This document shows, one piece after another, positions 8,183 to 16,733 of a stretch of 64,000 bases of DNA. The stretch spans positions 1-64,000 of the forward strand of contig NZ_SWCM01000012.1 of assembly GCF_005116645.1 (NCBI RefSeq), given 5' to 3'. The notes under the pieces are model-generated. The model was not told where the DNA came from. It saw only the letters and a list, made by a program, of their open reading frames with translations, and ran no database searches. This stretch comes from Desulfopila sp. IMCC35006 (GTDB lineage: Bacteria; Desulfobacterota; Desulfobulbia; Desulfobulbales; Desulfocapsaceae). The translations under genes and the position numbers were made by a program. Every line of letters begins with the position of its first letter. The first letter of the stretch is position 1.

Positions 8183-9784
8183 ATGATGGGAACAGACAAG
8201 CAAGATTTACCAATTGAACAGACGCAAATTCAAGGCATAGAACTGCTGGCTCTGTACCGGATTACCGAGTTGATTGGCACGGCGGTTGATCTGGAGAGTA
8301 CCTTGTCACGTATTCTTGGTGTTCTCAACGATACCATGAAAATGGAGCGATCGACGCTGCTGTTTTATGACAAAGTGAATCAGAAACTGATGATTAAAGC
8401 ATCCTGCGGCTTATCGGAGGAGGAGAAAATGCGCGGCGTATACCGGCCGGACGAAGGCGTGTGCGGACAGATATTTCAAACCCGCTCCCCCTTTGTCGTG
8501 CCGGATATCAACAGCGAACCTCTTTTTCTCAACCGCACCGGGGCACGAACGAAGGTCCGGAAAAGCAAGATCTCCTTTCTCGGCGTTCCAGTCATGGTCA
8601 AGGGCAACCCCGAGGGGGTATTGACTGTCGACCGGTTGTTCGCCGATGATGTGTCTTTTGAGGAAGATATTCGGTTTCTCACCGTCCTGGCGACTCTCAT
8701 TGCCCAGTTTGTCACCCTGCACCGGGAGATAGAAAAAAAAGAGGCCAAGCTGATCCAGGAGAATGCTTCACTCAAGGCCAAGCTGCACCATGTTCACCGG
8801 GGACACTTTATTATCGGTCATTCCAAGCCAATGCAGGAGGTGTTCAGCATGATCGATAAAATCTCCAGCAGTACGGTGACCGCCCTTCTGCTTGGAGAGT
8901 CGGGAACGGGGAAAGAGCTGGTTGCCAAGGCAATTCATGACGGCGGCCGCCGCAAGGATAATCCTTTTATCAAGGTGAACTGTGCCGCCCTGCCGGAGAC
9001 CCTGCTGGAAAGTGAGCTGTTCGGCCATGAACGAGGTGCTTTTACCGGTGCGCATGCTTCAAGACCCGGACGGTTTGAACTTGCCGATCAGGGGACAATT
9101 TTTCTCGATGAGATAGGTGAAATGCCGCTGGCTTTGCAAGCCAAGATGCTTCGGGTATTGCAGGAAAAACAGTTTGAGAGAATAGGTGGCTCGAAGACCT
9201 TTACCGTCGATGTGCGAATTGTCGCGGCCACCAATGTCAGTCTGGAGCAGGCGGTCGCCAATGGGGAATTTCGCGCTGATCTCTATTACCGGCTGAACGT
9301 TGTTCCAATTGTCCTGCCGCCTTTAAGGGATCGCAAAGAAGATATTCCCTTGTTGTTCAGCCATTTTCTGAGCCAGAGCAACGAGCGCAACGGTCGGACG
9401 ATCAAAATTTCCTCGGAGCTGCTCGATTTTCTCATCGGCTATCCCTGGCCGGGCAATGTCCGGGAGATGCAGAACCTGGTTGAGCGTATGGTTATTCTGG
9501 CCGAAGGGGATCGGCTTGGTCTGAGCGATTTGCCGCCGAGCCTGTTTCGGATGGAAAAATTGCAGCCGGAAAAAGTCGCGGAAGCGAGCGGTAAAGAGGA
9601 AAAGAGCCGGCCGCCATTTACCCGCAAGTCGCTCCAGGATATGGAGCGGATCGAGATTGAAGCGGCCCTCCGGCGCAATGGCTGGGTACAGGTGCGGGCA
9701 GCGCGGGAGTTGGGGCTGACTGAACGGCAGATCGGCTATCGAATTAAGAAATATGGCCTCAATCGTTACGAATCTTTCCGCTGA
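8183..9784 (+). CDS. nifA: Nif-specific sigma-54 activator NifA
   Basis: A 533-aa enhancer-binding protein: N-terminal GAF domain (about 25-180), AAA+ domain (about 205-440) with Walker A GESGTGKE, the sigma-54-contacting GAFTGA loop and Walker B IFLDEIGE, and a C-terminal Fis-type HTH (AARELGLTERQIGYRIKKYGL). The linker after the AAA+ domain has no cysteine pair, so it resembles the oxygen-tolerant type (Klebsiella/Azotobacter) in which NifL or another factor gives redox control; no nifL is adjacent. ATG at 8183 or 8186, with GAAAGGA upstream. Divergent location from nifH supports the assignment. Confidence 0.93.
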   Translation: MMGTDKQDLPIEQTQIQGIELLALYRITELIGTAVDLESTLSRILGVLNDTMKMERSTLLFYDKVNQKLMIKASCGLSEEEKMRGVYRPDEGVCGQIFQTRSPFVVPDINSEPLFLNRTGARTKVRKSKISFLGVPVMVKGNPEGVLTVDRLFADDVSFEEDIRFLTVLATLIAQFVTLHREIEKKEAKLIQENASLKAKLHHVHRGHFIIGHSKPMQEVFSMIDKISSSTVTALLLGESGTGKELVAKAIHDGGRRKDNPFIKVNCAALPETLLESELFGHERGAFTGAHASRPGRFELADQGTIFLDEIGEMPLALQAKMLRVLQEKQFERIGGSKTFTVDVRIVAATNVSLEQAVANGEFRADLYYRLNVVPIVLPPLRDRKEDIPLLFSHFLSQSNERNGRTIKISSELLDFLIGYPWPGNVREMQNLVERMVILAEGDRLGLSDLPPSLFRMEKLQPEKVAEASGKEEKSRPPFTRKSLQDMERIEIEAALRRNGWVQVRAARELGLTERQIGYRIKKYGLNRYESFR

Positions 9785-9842
9785 TGTGTTTCCGCTGCAA
9801 ACTCTCAACATTTCCCGAAACCATTCCTGACGGCTATCTTGA

Positions 9843-10178
9843 TTCGCTGCAAATGTCACCGACAAAAATGGTTATGACGCTCTGCAGAAATCGGCAGAGG
9901 AGCACCAGCTCAGCCTCTGGCAATCGTTTAAAGAAGCGTTCTGGGTTCTTCATTACCAGTATGGCGGTGAAACAAGCCGCGCACTTTTCCGCGAAATCCC
10001 GCTGGGGGTGCTGGCAATAGTTATATTCTCCGGTTCAGTCTGCTTCGCCTCTCCGTGGTTAGGGGGCTTCTGCGGCATGGCAGTTTTTATGCCGTGGCGT
10101 TTTTTTATCTTCTCTTTTCTGAATTTTTCCTGCGATGCCCATTGGACAAGTGGATGTCCGGTGTATATAGGTGACTGA
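9843..10178 (+). pseudogene. Start-less open frame downstream of nifA, possible gene remnant
   Basis: A frame of 111 codons is open from just after a TGA at 9840 to a TGA at 10176 but has no ATG, GTG or TTG before its middle. The translation (for example SLWQSFKEAFWVLHYQYGG, then ETSRALFREIPLGVLAI, then a hydrophobic stretch) looks protein-like, with one probable membrane segment. It may be a decayed gene whose 5' part is frameshifted, or chance. The terminator candidate at 10072-10106 lies inside it, which argues against an active gene. Confidence 0.25.
10072..10106 (+). terminator. Candidate terminator downstream of nifA
   Basis: GCGGCAT (10072-10078) pairs with ATGCCGT (10089-10095, one G-U pair). 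After GGCG comes a run of seven T (10100-10106). The stem is short but the T-run is good, and it is the first such signal after nifA. Confidence 0.5.
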
Positions 10179-10363
10179 TTGTTTTTTGGTGAAAGTGATC
10201 AGCAGGTATCTGTAGATGAAATGTATTGCTCCGGACTCCCTTGAGGATAATCTGGCATAGCACTCTAATCGCGCTATCGCAAGTCCTTACGCACTGACAG
10301 ACAATAACCGATGTTTTCTCAAACAGTGAGCACAACGTATTTTCAAATTAAAGGAGTTAAGGT

Positions 10364-10792
10364 ATGACCAAGCCAAAACACGGGGACCAGGTCTCCGTCC
10401 ACTATACAGGTACACTTGCTGACGGCAGCATTTTTGATTCATCAGTCGGAGAAGAGCCTCTGGTCTTCACGATAGGCGAGGGTGAAATTATCGATGGTTT
10501 CGAGGAGGGCATCCTGGGCATGTCTGTCGGTGAAAAGAAGACCGTGATAATCGAACCGGAGAAGGCCTATGGATATCCGGATGAAGCTATGTTTATCGAA
10601 ATCCCCCTGGCGGAAATGCCGGACGATATGGACTTTGAAGTTGGGGATGAACTTGAACTGGCCGATGACGATGATGAACCAATGCTTGTTGTCGTCAGTC
10701 AATTGAAGGAAGATTCTGTTGTACTTGACGGCAATCCACCGCTGGCCGGTGAGACGCTGACTTTCGAAATTGAGCTGCTGTCCATCAGCTGA
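10364..10792 (+). CDS. FKBP-type peptidyl-prolyl isomerase, SlyD-like
   Basis: A 142-aa protein with an FKBP fold interrupted by an IF (insert-in-flap) chaperone domain, as in SlyD/FkpB: HYTGTLADGSIFDSS at the start, IIDGFEEGILGMSVGEKKTVIIEPEKAYGYPDE, then the insert (about 70-120), ending NPPLAGETLTFEIELLSIS. No histidine-rich metal-binding tail is present, so a nickel role like that of E. coli SlyD is not supported. It would act in the cytosol as folding catalyst and chaperone. GGAG precedes the ATG, and a clear terminator follows, so it is a single-gene unit. Confidence 0.93.
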   Translation: MTKPKHGDQVSVHYTGTLADGSIFDSSVGEEPLVFTIGEGEIIDGFEEGILGMSVGEKKTVIIEPEKAYGYPDEAMFIEIPLAEMPDDMDFEVGDELELADDDDEPMLVVVSQLKEDSVVLDGNPPLAGETLTFEIELLSIS

Positions 10793-10813
10793 CCTGAAAA
10801 TCCGCAGAATTAT

Positions 10814-10845
10814 AAAAGGGGTAGACCTGTGGTTCAACCCCTTTT
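10814..10845 (+). terminator. Terminator after the FKBP gene
   Basis: AAAAGGGGT (10814-10822) and ACCCCTTTT (10837-10845) are perfectly complementary around a 14-nt loop that can itself pair. The 3' arm supplies the T-tract, and the A-tract on the 5' side makes it potentially bidirectional. Confidence 0.85.
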
Positions 10846-11197
10846 CCTTTACAGCAGGCAATCCCCCCAAAGGTCAGCGTTGCGTCTGCTTTCTGTGATC
10901 AATGTATGGCTCAATAATTGTTCCATCGCAGTAAATGATGGGCACGTAAGATTGCCGGCCCCTCTACGTTATTACAATCAAATCAGATCCAGTCCCTGCC
11001 CCTGGCTGCTGGCTGGCTAAGAAGAGACATGCCCCGCAGAACAAGGGGGCCATTCAGCTCTTGGCCTTTAGCTGCAATTCAGTTACCATACCTTTCTGTC
11101 CAGACCGTTACCCAGAGGATTTCCTGGGGCTTGGTACCATGCAATGAACTGAGGGCGCCGGCAGAGTTATCGGAGGAATATTTCAGCGTATTGCCTG
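10846..11197 (+). other. Leader region of PEP carboxylase
   Basis: About 350 bp without a convincing gene. GGAGGA occurs around 11170, roughly 20 nt before the ATG of ppc, farther than usual. No clear sigma-54 element or strong dyad was seen. Confidence 0.4.
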
Positions 11198-13825
11198 ATG
11201 ACTAACGACTATCATCTTCTCGTTCAGAAGCCAAAAGCGGACCTGATCCCTTCACCCAAAAAATACGGGAGCCCCCCCATGAATAGCTCTCCGAGAGAAA
11301 CAGAGTATAAAAATTCAGTACAGAATAAATTTAATATCTATAACAGCCTGTTTCTGAGCCTGCCGTTTCAGAAAATCACCAATGTCGGCATACTTATTCC
11401 CCTCCTGAATCATGAGTGCAGGAAAGGGCTTGAATCGGGAAAAGAGCCACTGGAAATATTGGATTCTTTCTTCGGGTTGCACACAAATCTGGAAACGGAA
11501 GAAGAAAAAATCGATTTCATGTTTCGGGTAATCCAGTTTGTTGAACGACAGGTGGTCCTGTTTGACAGCGCTGAAGACGCCGCATTTGCGCAATTGCTTA
11601 AAGATGGCCAGCAGATGTCCTTCACCAATTGTCTCGAAATTGCAGAAATAAAAAAGATCACCCCCTTTCTCATCAAGAAAATGTCAGAGTTCGGTGTTCG
11701 CATCGTCTTTACTGCACATCCAACCCAGTTTTATCCGCGTTCGATTCTGGACATCATTGCCAAATTGCGGGTTCTTGTTCGTGAAAATAAAATAAATGAA
11801 ATTGATCTTACCCTGCAACAGCTGGGCTTGACATCACTCATGAATGCAAGCAAACCGACTCCGCTTGAGGAGGCAAAAAACATTATTTATTTTCTACGCT
11901 CTGTCTATTATGACGCCGTCGGAGATTTATATGCCCACATCAAAGAAAATTTCCCGGCCGATGATTTTGACAATCCTGAGATTATCCAGCTTGGATTCTG
12001 GCCTGGCGGAGACCGGGACGGCAATCCCTTTGTCACGTCAAAAATTACTGCCCAGGTGGCGGACGAACTTCGCATGACCTTGATGAAATGCTATTATCAG
12101 GAAGTCAAGCGCCTGGAACAGAAACTGACCTTCAGAGAGGTAGAAGATCATATTGCCACGTTGAAGGCACAGCTCTATGTCACCATGTTTGATCCTTTGA
12201 AAACGCTATCGGTCGGAGAGATACTCAGCCTGCTGAATCAGATTAAAAAATTATTACGTGAGAAGTTCAATGGCCTGTACATGGAAGACCTGGAGAGCTT
12301 TATTGATAAAATAAAAATTTTCAAAACACATTTTGCAACGCTTGACATCCGGCAGAATCATCTTGAACATGAAAAGACAATTACGCAAATTCTTAAACAC
12401 GAAAAGCGAATCAATAACAGCCTGGAGGAGCTGGCAAAAGAGGATTTGGTTGCAATTCTTGTGCATGAAAAATTTGACGTTCAGCCGGATCATTTCCAGG
12501 ACGAGATAGTCAGGGATACGATTATATCCATCGAGCAGATAAAATCCATACAGGGCAAAAATGGCGAGGTCGGATGCAACCGCTATATTATCAGCAATTC
12601 CGAAGATATTTTCTCTGTCCTGTATGTTTTTGCGCTGCTGAGGTGGTGCGGCTGGAAAGACGAAAAAATACCTGTTGATATCGTTCCCTTATTTGAATCC
12701 ATGGACGGTATGAAGCACGCAGAATCGATCATGCAGACGCTGTTTGCTCTTCCGGAATACAGGTCCCATGTTCGATATCGCCGGGATGTACAAACCATCA
12801 TGCTGGGATTCTCTGACGGAACGAAGGATGGCGGGTATCTGCAGGCCAACTGGTCGATCTTCAGAACAAAAGAGGTGTTGTCCGCCGTTTGCGAGCAAAA
12901 TGATATCAAGGCTGTATTTTTTGACGGCCGGGGTGGGCCTCCTGCCCGTGGTGGCGGCAAGGCGCACCGGTTTTATGCCTCCCAAAGCCGAAGGATTGCC
13001 AACCATGCCATTCAATTGACCATTCAGGGCCAGACGATTACCAGTCAGTACGGTACCCGCGCCCATTTCATCCATAATTGCGAACAGTTACTGACTGCCG
13101 GGCTGTCCCACGGATTATCCGGAGAAGAGGTTGATATCTACGAGAAATCACGGCAGATCTTAGAAAGATTGGCACGCGTAAGCTATGAAAAATATGTGGA
13201 ACTCAAAAATCACAAACAGTTTCTGCCATATCTGGAGAACAAAAGTACCTTAAAATATTATGGCATGGCAAATATCGGCAGCAGGCCAGCCAAAAGGGGG
13301 AATACGGAGAAACTTACCCTGAAAGACCTGCGAGCCATTTCATTTGTCGGCTCATGGAGCCAGCTGAGGCAGAATGTGCCCGGGTATTTCGGTATTGGAA
13401 CCGCCTTGAAGGTACTGGCTGATGAAACCGGTATCGACATGTTGCAGGAATTATACCGGGAGGTGCCCTTCTTCAAGGCCTTGATTCTGAACAGCATGAT
13501 GTCCATGTCAAAATGCTATTTTGAATTAACCGCATATATCCAGAGGGATGAAGAATACAAAGACTTCTGGAATATCCTGTTTGCAGAATTTAAACTGGCA
13601 AAACAGATGGTCCTTCTTGTTTCCAGGAACCGATTCCTGATGGAAGAAGAACCGATATCAAGTCTTTCCATCAAACTCAGGGAAAATATTGTTCTGCCAT
13701 TACTGACAATTCAGCAATATGCATTTCAGAAAATTGAACAAAAATCAGCCCACATCCAGTCCTATGAAAAAATAATTCACCGTTCCTTGTACGGCAATAT
13801 TAATGCAAGCAGGAATTCTGCATGA
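11198..13825 (+). CDS. ppc: Phosphoenolpyruvate carboxylase
   Basis: An 875-aa bacterial-type PEPC: catalytic histidine motif VFTAHPTQ (about residue 173), PEP/Mg-binding GFWPGGDRDGNPFVT, the segment MLGFSDGTKDGGYLQANW, and the glycine-rich loop FFDGRGGPPARGGG. It makes oxaloacetate from PEP and bicarbonate. The start may be ATG 11198 or ATG 11279 (residue 28); neither has an ideal ribosome site, and the first 27 residues are not conserved-looking. The downstream carbonic anhydrase could supply bicarbonate, an attractive functional link although about 360 bp separate them. Confidence 0.95.
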   Translation: MTNDYHLLVQKPKADLIPSPKKYGSPPMNSSPRETEYKNSVQNKFNIYNSLFLSLPFQKITNVGILIPLLNHECRKGLESGKEPLEILDSFFGLHTNLETEEEKIDFMFRVIQFVERQVVLFDSAEDAAFAQLLKDGQQMSFTNCLEIAEIKKITPFLIKKMSEFGVRIVFTAHPTQFYPRSILDIIAKLRVLVRENKINEIDLTLQQLGLTSLMNASKPTPLEEAKNIIYFLRSVYYDAVGDLYAHIKENFPADDFDNPEIIQLGFWPGGDRDGNPFVTSKITAQVADELRMTLMKCYYQEVKRLEQKLTFREVEDHIATLKAQLYVTMFDPLKTLSVGEILSLLNQIKKLLREKFNGLYMEDLESFIDKIKIFKTHFATLDIRQNHLEHEKTITQILKHEKRINNSLEELAKEDLVAILVHEKFDVQPDHFQDEIVRDTIISIEQIKSIQGKNGEVGCNRYIISNSEDIFSVLYVFALLRWCGWKDEKIPVDIVPLFESMDGMKHAESIMQTLFALPEYRSHVRYRRDVQTIMLGFSDGTKDGGYLQANWSIFRTKEVLSAVCEQNDIKAVFFDGRGGPPARGGGKAHRFYASQSRRIANHAIQLTIQGQTITSQYGTRAHFIHNCEQLLTAGLSHGLSGEEVDIYEKSRQILERLARVSYEKYVELKNHKQFLPYLENKSTLKYYGMANIGSRPAKRGNTEKLTLKDLRAISFVGSWSQLRQNVPGYFGIGTALKVLADETGIDMLQELYREVPFFKALILNSMMSMSKCYFELTAYIQRDEEYKDFWNILFAEFKLAKQMVLLVSRNRFLMEEEPISSLSIKLRENIVLPLLTIQQYAFQKIEQKSAHIQSYEKIIHRSLYGNINASRNSA

Positions 13826-14182
13826 GACAGGAGCCGATAAGGCTCAGGCCGGTTTTGGGCTTTACTGGCCAACGAATCGAGCCCCAAAAGGAGAGTGGAT
13901 GTCTCAGGAGCCAGGGGGGGAAACATAAGCCGCCGGATAACCGAGTATTCTGCTATTGTCTTCGCCAAATACTCCCCCGCGACAATGCTCTTGTCATTAG
14001 TTAGTATTTCATGGTAAGCAAATGACTTGACACAGGATCATGCACAGGGGATTTTACCCCGCAAGGCCACATCCCTGCGGGGTGCAGACCTCTGCTGCCA
14101 CAGGATGGCGAGGAGCTTTCCCCCGGTGACGCACGGCATTACTTCCTGACTAAGATAATAAAAGTTACATAAATATTCGACG
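13826..14182 (+). other. Intergenic region between ppc and carbonic anhydrase
   Basis: About 357 bp with no credible gene. It holds a short dyad right after the ppc stop (GGAGCC-gataa-GGCTC) and a stronger one at 14057-14082 (CCCCGCA ... TGCGGGG). Neither is followed by a T-run. The last 40 bp before the next gene are AT-rich and may hold its promoter. Confidence 0.4.
14057..14082. repeat. GC-rich inverted repeat upstream of carbonic anhydrase
   Basis: CCCCGCAAGG pairs with CCCTGCGGGG (7 perfect bp plus inner pairs) around a short loop. Without a following T-run it may be a transcript-end hairpin of ppc or a leader structure; its role is not resolved. Confidence 0.4.
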
Positions 14183-14824
14183 ATGCGCATATTAAAAAAA
14201 ATCTTTGATCAGAACAACCAATGGGCACAAGATATGACCAGGTCTGATCCTGATTTTTTCCACAAACTCTCCGGCCAGCAAAATCCTCAATATCTGTGGA
14301 TTGGATGCGCGGACAGCCGTGTCCCGGCAAATCAAATTACCGGCATGCTCCCAGGCCAGGTCTTCGTGCATCGTAATATTGCCAATATTGTGTCCCATAC
14401 AGATTTAAATTGCCTTTCAGTTATTCAGTACGGCGTCGAAGTGCTTAAAATAAAACATATTATTGTGTGCGGGCATTATGGATGCGGTGGTATAAAAGCG
14501 GCCTGGGAAGACAAGGAAAATGGATTGATTGACAACTGGTTAAGAAACATCCAGGATGTCCAACGGTTTCACCAGCCGGAGTTGGATTGCCTCCAAAGTG
14601 AAAATGAAAAACTTGATCGCCTATGCGAGCTGAATGTTATTGAACAAGTGGTGAATGTGTGTCGCACAACAATCGTCCGAGGCGCGTGGCAACTCAACCG
14701 GGAACTGGCAATTCATGGCTGGATTTACAATGTTAAAGACGGGTTGTTGAAAGACCTGGATATCTGCATAACGAACCAGGGCGATATTCCTGACACGCTT
14801 CTACCGCGCATGTCCTGTTCTTAA
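14183..14824 (+). CDS. Beta-class carbonic anhydrase
   Basis: A 213-aa beta-carbonic anhydrase with zinc ligands C42 (IGCADSR), H98 and C101 (CGHYGCGG) and the D44/R46 dyad, at the same numbering as E. coli Can. It interconverts CO2 and bicarbonate in the cytosol. It is followed 25 bp later by a CPA-type antiporter, probably co-transcribed, so bicarbonate formation and pH or ion balance may be coupled. No signal peptide. Confidence 0.95.
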   Translation: MRILKKIFDQNNQWAQDMTRSDPDFFHKLSGQQNPQYLWIGCADSRVPANQITGMLPGQVFVHRNIANIVSHTDLNCLSVIQYGVEVLKIKHIIVCGHYGCGGIKAAWEDKENGLIDNWLRNIQDVQRFHQPELDCLQSENEKLDRLCELNVIEQVVNVCRTTIVRGAWQLNRELAIHGWIYNVKDGLLKDLDICITNQGDIPDTLLPRMSCS

Positions 14825-14849
14825 TTGGTGAGATAAGAGGAAAACCCTT

Positions 14850-16694
14850 ATGTCATTTACCATCACTATTGCCGGTATTTTAATACTCTGCAGCATTTGT
14901 CAGTGGGCCGCCTGGCGGGTGAAACTGCCGGCGATTATTTTTCTACTCCTTACCGGCATTGCCGTCGGTCCTCTCTTTGGTCTTGTCAATCCGGATGAAA
15001 TGCTTGGCCCGCTTTTTCTTCCCTTTATCTCGTTTTCCGTTGCCATCATTTTGTTCGAGGGAGGGCTGACCCTAAAATTTCGTGATCTTTTGGGATTGGA
15101 AGCTGTTGTCAGAAATCTGGTAACCATCGGTATGGTTGCAACCTGGATCATAACAGCCTGGGGAACAAGGCTTCTGACAGGGCTTTCCTGGGAGCTCTCG
15201 TTTTTGTTCGGTGCCCTTACTGTTGTGACCGGACCCACGGTGATTATTCCGATGTTGAAAACTGTACGGCCGACAGCTTCCATTGCAACTATTCTTCGCT
15301 GGGAAGGGATCGTGATCGATCCCATTGGCGCGTCCCTGGGTGTTCTTGTCTATGAATTTATCATCGCCGGCGGGGGGCAGGGGGCATGGATGCATACCAT
15401 TGTCACATTCGGCATGATTGTGGCTGCAGGGTGTATTACCGGGCTGGCTGGGGGATATGTTTTTGGTCTTCTGCTAAGACATCGCTGGATACCGGAATAC
15501 CTGCAGAATTTGTCGACGCTGTCTCTGGTTTTGGCAGCTTTTGCCTTGTCCGATACGGTCCAGGCTGAGTCCGGTCTGGTTGCGGTGACGGTTATGGGAA
15601 TGGTGCTGTCCAACATGAAAGATATTGAGATTGAGGAGATCCTCAACTTTAAGGAGAGCCTGAGCCTGCTTCTGATTTCCATGCTTTTCATCCTGCTCGC
15701 CGCCCGTCTTGATCTGGCCGCCATAACGGAACTGGGATGGTCGGTTGTTGGGATCTTTCTCGTCATTCAATTTGTTGCAAGACCGCTCAATGTGATACTT
15801 TCCACGGCCGGCTCAGCCCTGTCCTGGCCTGAACGTCATCTGCTTGCCTGGATAGCGCCCCGAGGTATTATTGCCGCCGCCGTTTCAGCCTTGTTTGCCC
15901 TCAAGCTCGAAACGGCTGGTTTTGCGAATGCCCAGGTCCTTGTCCCGCTTGTTTTTTCGGTTATTATCGGCACCGTAATTCTCCAGAGTCTTACCGCCAG
16001 ACCCATTGCTGTTTTGCTCAAAGTGGCAGAGCCTGAGCCCCTGGGATTTTTGATCGTCGGTGCCAATACCCTGGCGATCGCCATGGCAAAGTCACTGGTG
16101 GAGAAAGGGTTCAGGGTTCTGCTGGCAGATACCTCCATGGACAGGATTGCCGCGGCAAAGATGGAGGGTCTGCAAACCTACCTGGGCAATCCGATTTCAG
16201 AACATGCGGACCGCCATCTCGACCTGGTGGGAATCGGCTGTCTGCTGGCGTTGTCCCACCATGAGAGTATCAATACTGCTGCTGCAATGCGCTATCGGCT
16301 GGAATTCGGCAAAGATAACATTTACATGGTTCGAGCCAAGGCAGATGACGCGACGACCGAAAGAATGAGACCGCCGGCCCAGTGGATCGGAGAAATGCTT
16401 TTTGGAACAGAGCTGACCTATGCAGAACTGGCAGCACAGCTGGCCCTGGGCGGACAGATCAAAACGACATCTATAACCGAAGAATTCACCCTTGAAAACC
16501 TTTTGTCTTCCCATAAAGATAAAGTATCACTGCTGTTTGCCCAGGATGCCCAGAAGCGCCTGCACTGGTTTACCGAAGTTTATCAGCCGGAGCTCAAACC
16601 GGGATGGCAGATCAGTTTCCTTTTGCATGCAGATCCTGCGGAGCCTGACTCAGATGAACAGGCGTCCCGGGAAGCACAAGCGGGTGAAAGCTGA
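14850..16694 (+). CDS. CPA1-type Na+(K+)/H+ antiporter with C-terminal TrkA-N-like domain
   Basis: A 614-aa protein: about 12 membrane segments (residues 1-400) in the NhaP/CPA1 arrangement, with the 'TVVTGPTVIIPMLK' and 'GIVIDPIGASLGVLVYEFI' regions that contain the usual transport Asp, then a cytosolic Rossmann TrkA-N-like domain (GFLIVGANTLAIAMAKSLVEKGFRVLLAD) and a C-terminal extension. It should exchange Na+ or K+ for H+ across the inner membrane, with the TrkA-N domain possibly sensing nucleotide. AGAGGAAAA precedes the ATG. Cation specificity cannot be read from sequence. Confidence 0.88.
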   Translation: MSFTITIAGILILCSICQWAAWRVKLPAIIFLLLTGIAVGPLFGLVNPDEMLGPLFLPFISFSVAIILFEGGLTLKFRDLLGLEAVVRNLVTIGMVATWIITAWGTRLLTGLSWELSFLFGALTVVTGPTVIIPMLKTVRPTASIATILRWEGIVIDPIGASLGVLVYEFIIAGGGQGAWMHTIVTFGMIVAAGCITGLAGGYVFGLLLRHRWIPEYLQNLSTLSLVLAAFALSDTVQAESGLVAVTVMGMVLSNMKDIEIEEILNFKESLSLLLISMLFILLAARLDLAAITELGWSVVGIFLVIQFVARPLNVILSTAGSALSWPERHLLAWIAPRGIIAAAVSALFALKLETAGFANAQVLVPLVFSVIIGTVILQSLTARPIAVLLKVAEPEPLGFLIVGANTLAIAMAKSLVEKGFRVLLADTSMDRIAAAKMEGLQTYLGNPISEHADRHLDLVGIGCLLALSHHESINTAAAMRYRLEFGKDNIYMVRAKADDATTERMRPPAQWIGEMLFGTELTYAELAAQLALGGQIKTTSITEEFTLENLLSSHKDKVSLLFAQDAQKRLHWFTEVYQPELKPGWQISFLLHADPAEPDSDEQASREAQAGES

Positions 16695-16733
16695 GGTTTC
16701 CGGCCGTTCTGACAATAGTCGTAAAACATGAAT

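Noticed and set aside
9784-10020. 78-aa frame just after nifA
   Set aside because: Low-complexity, no homology recognised, and another frame in the same place reads better; I treat the region as non-coding or decayed.
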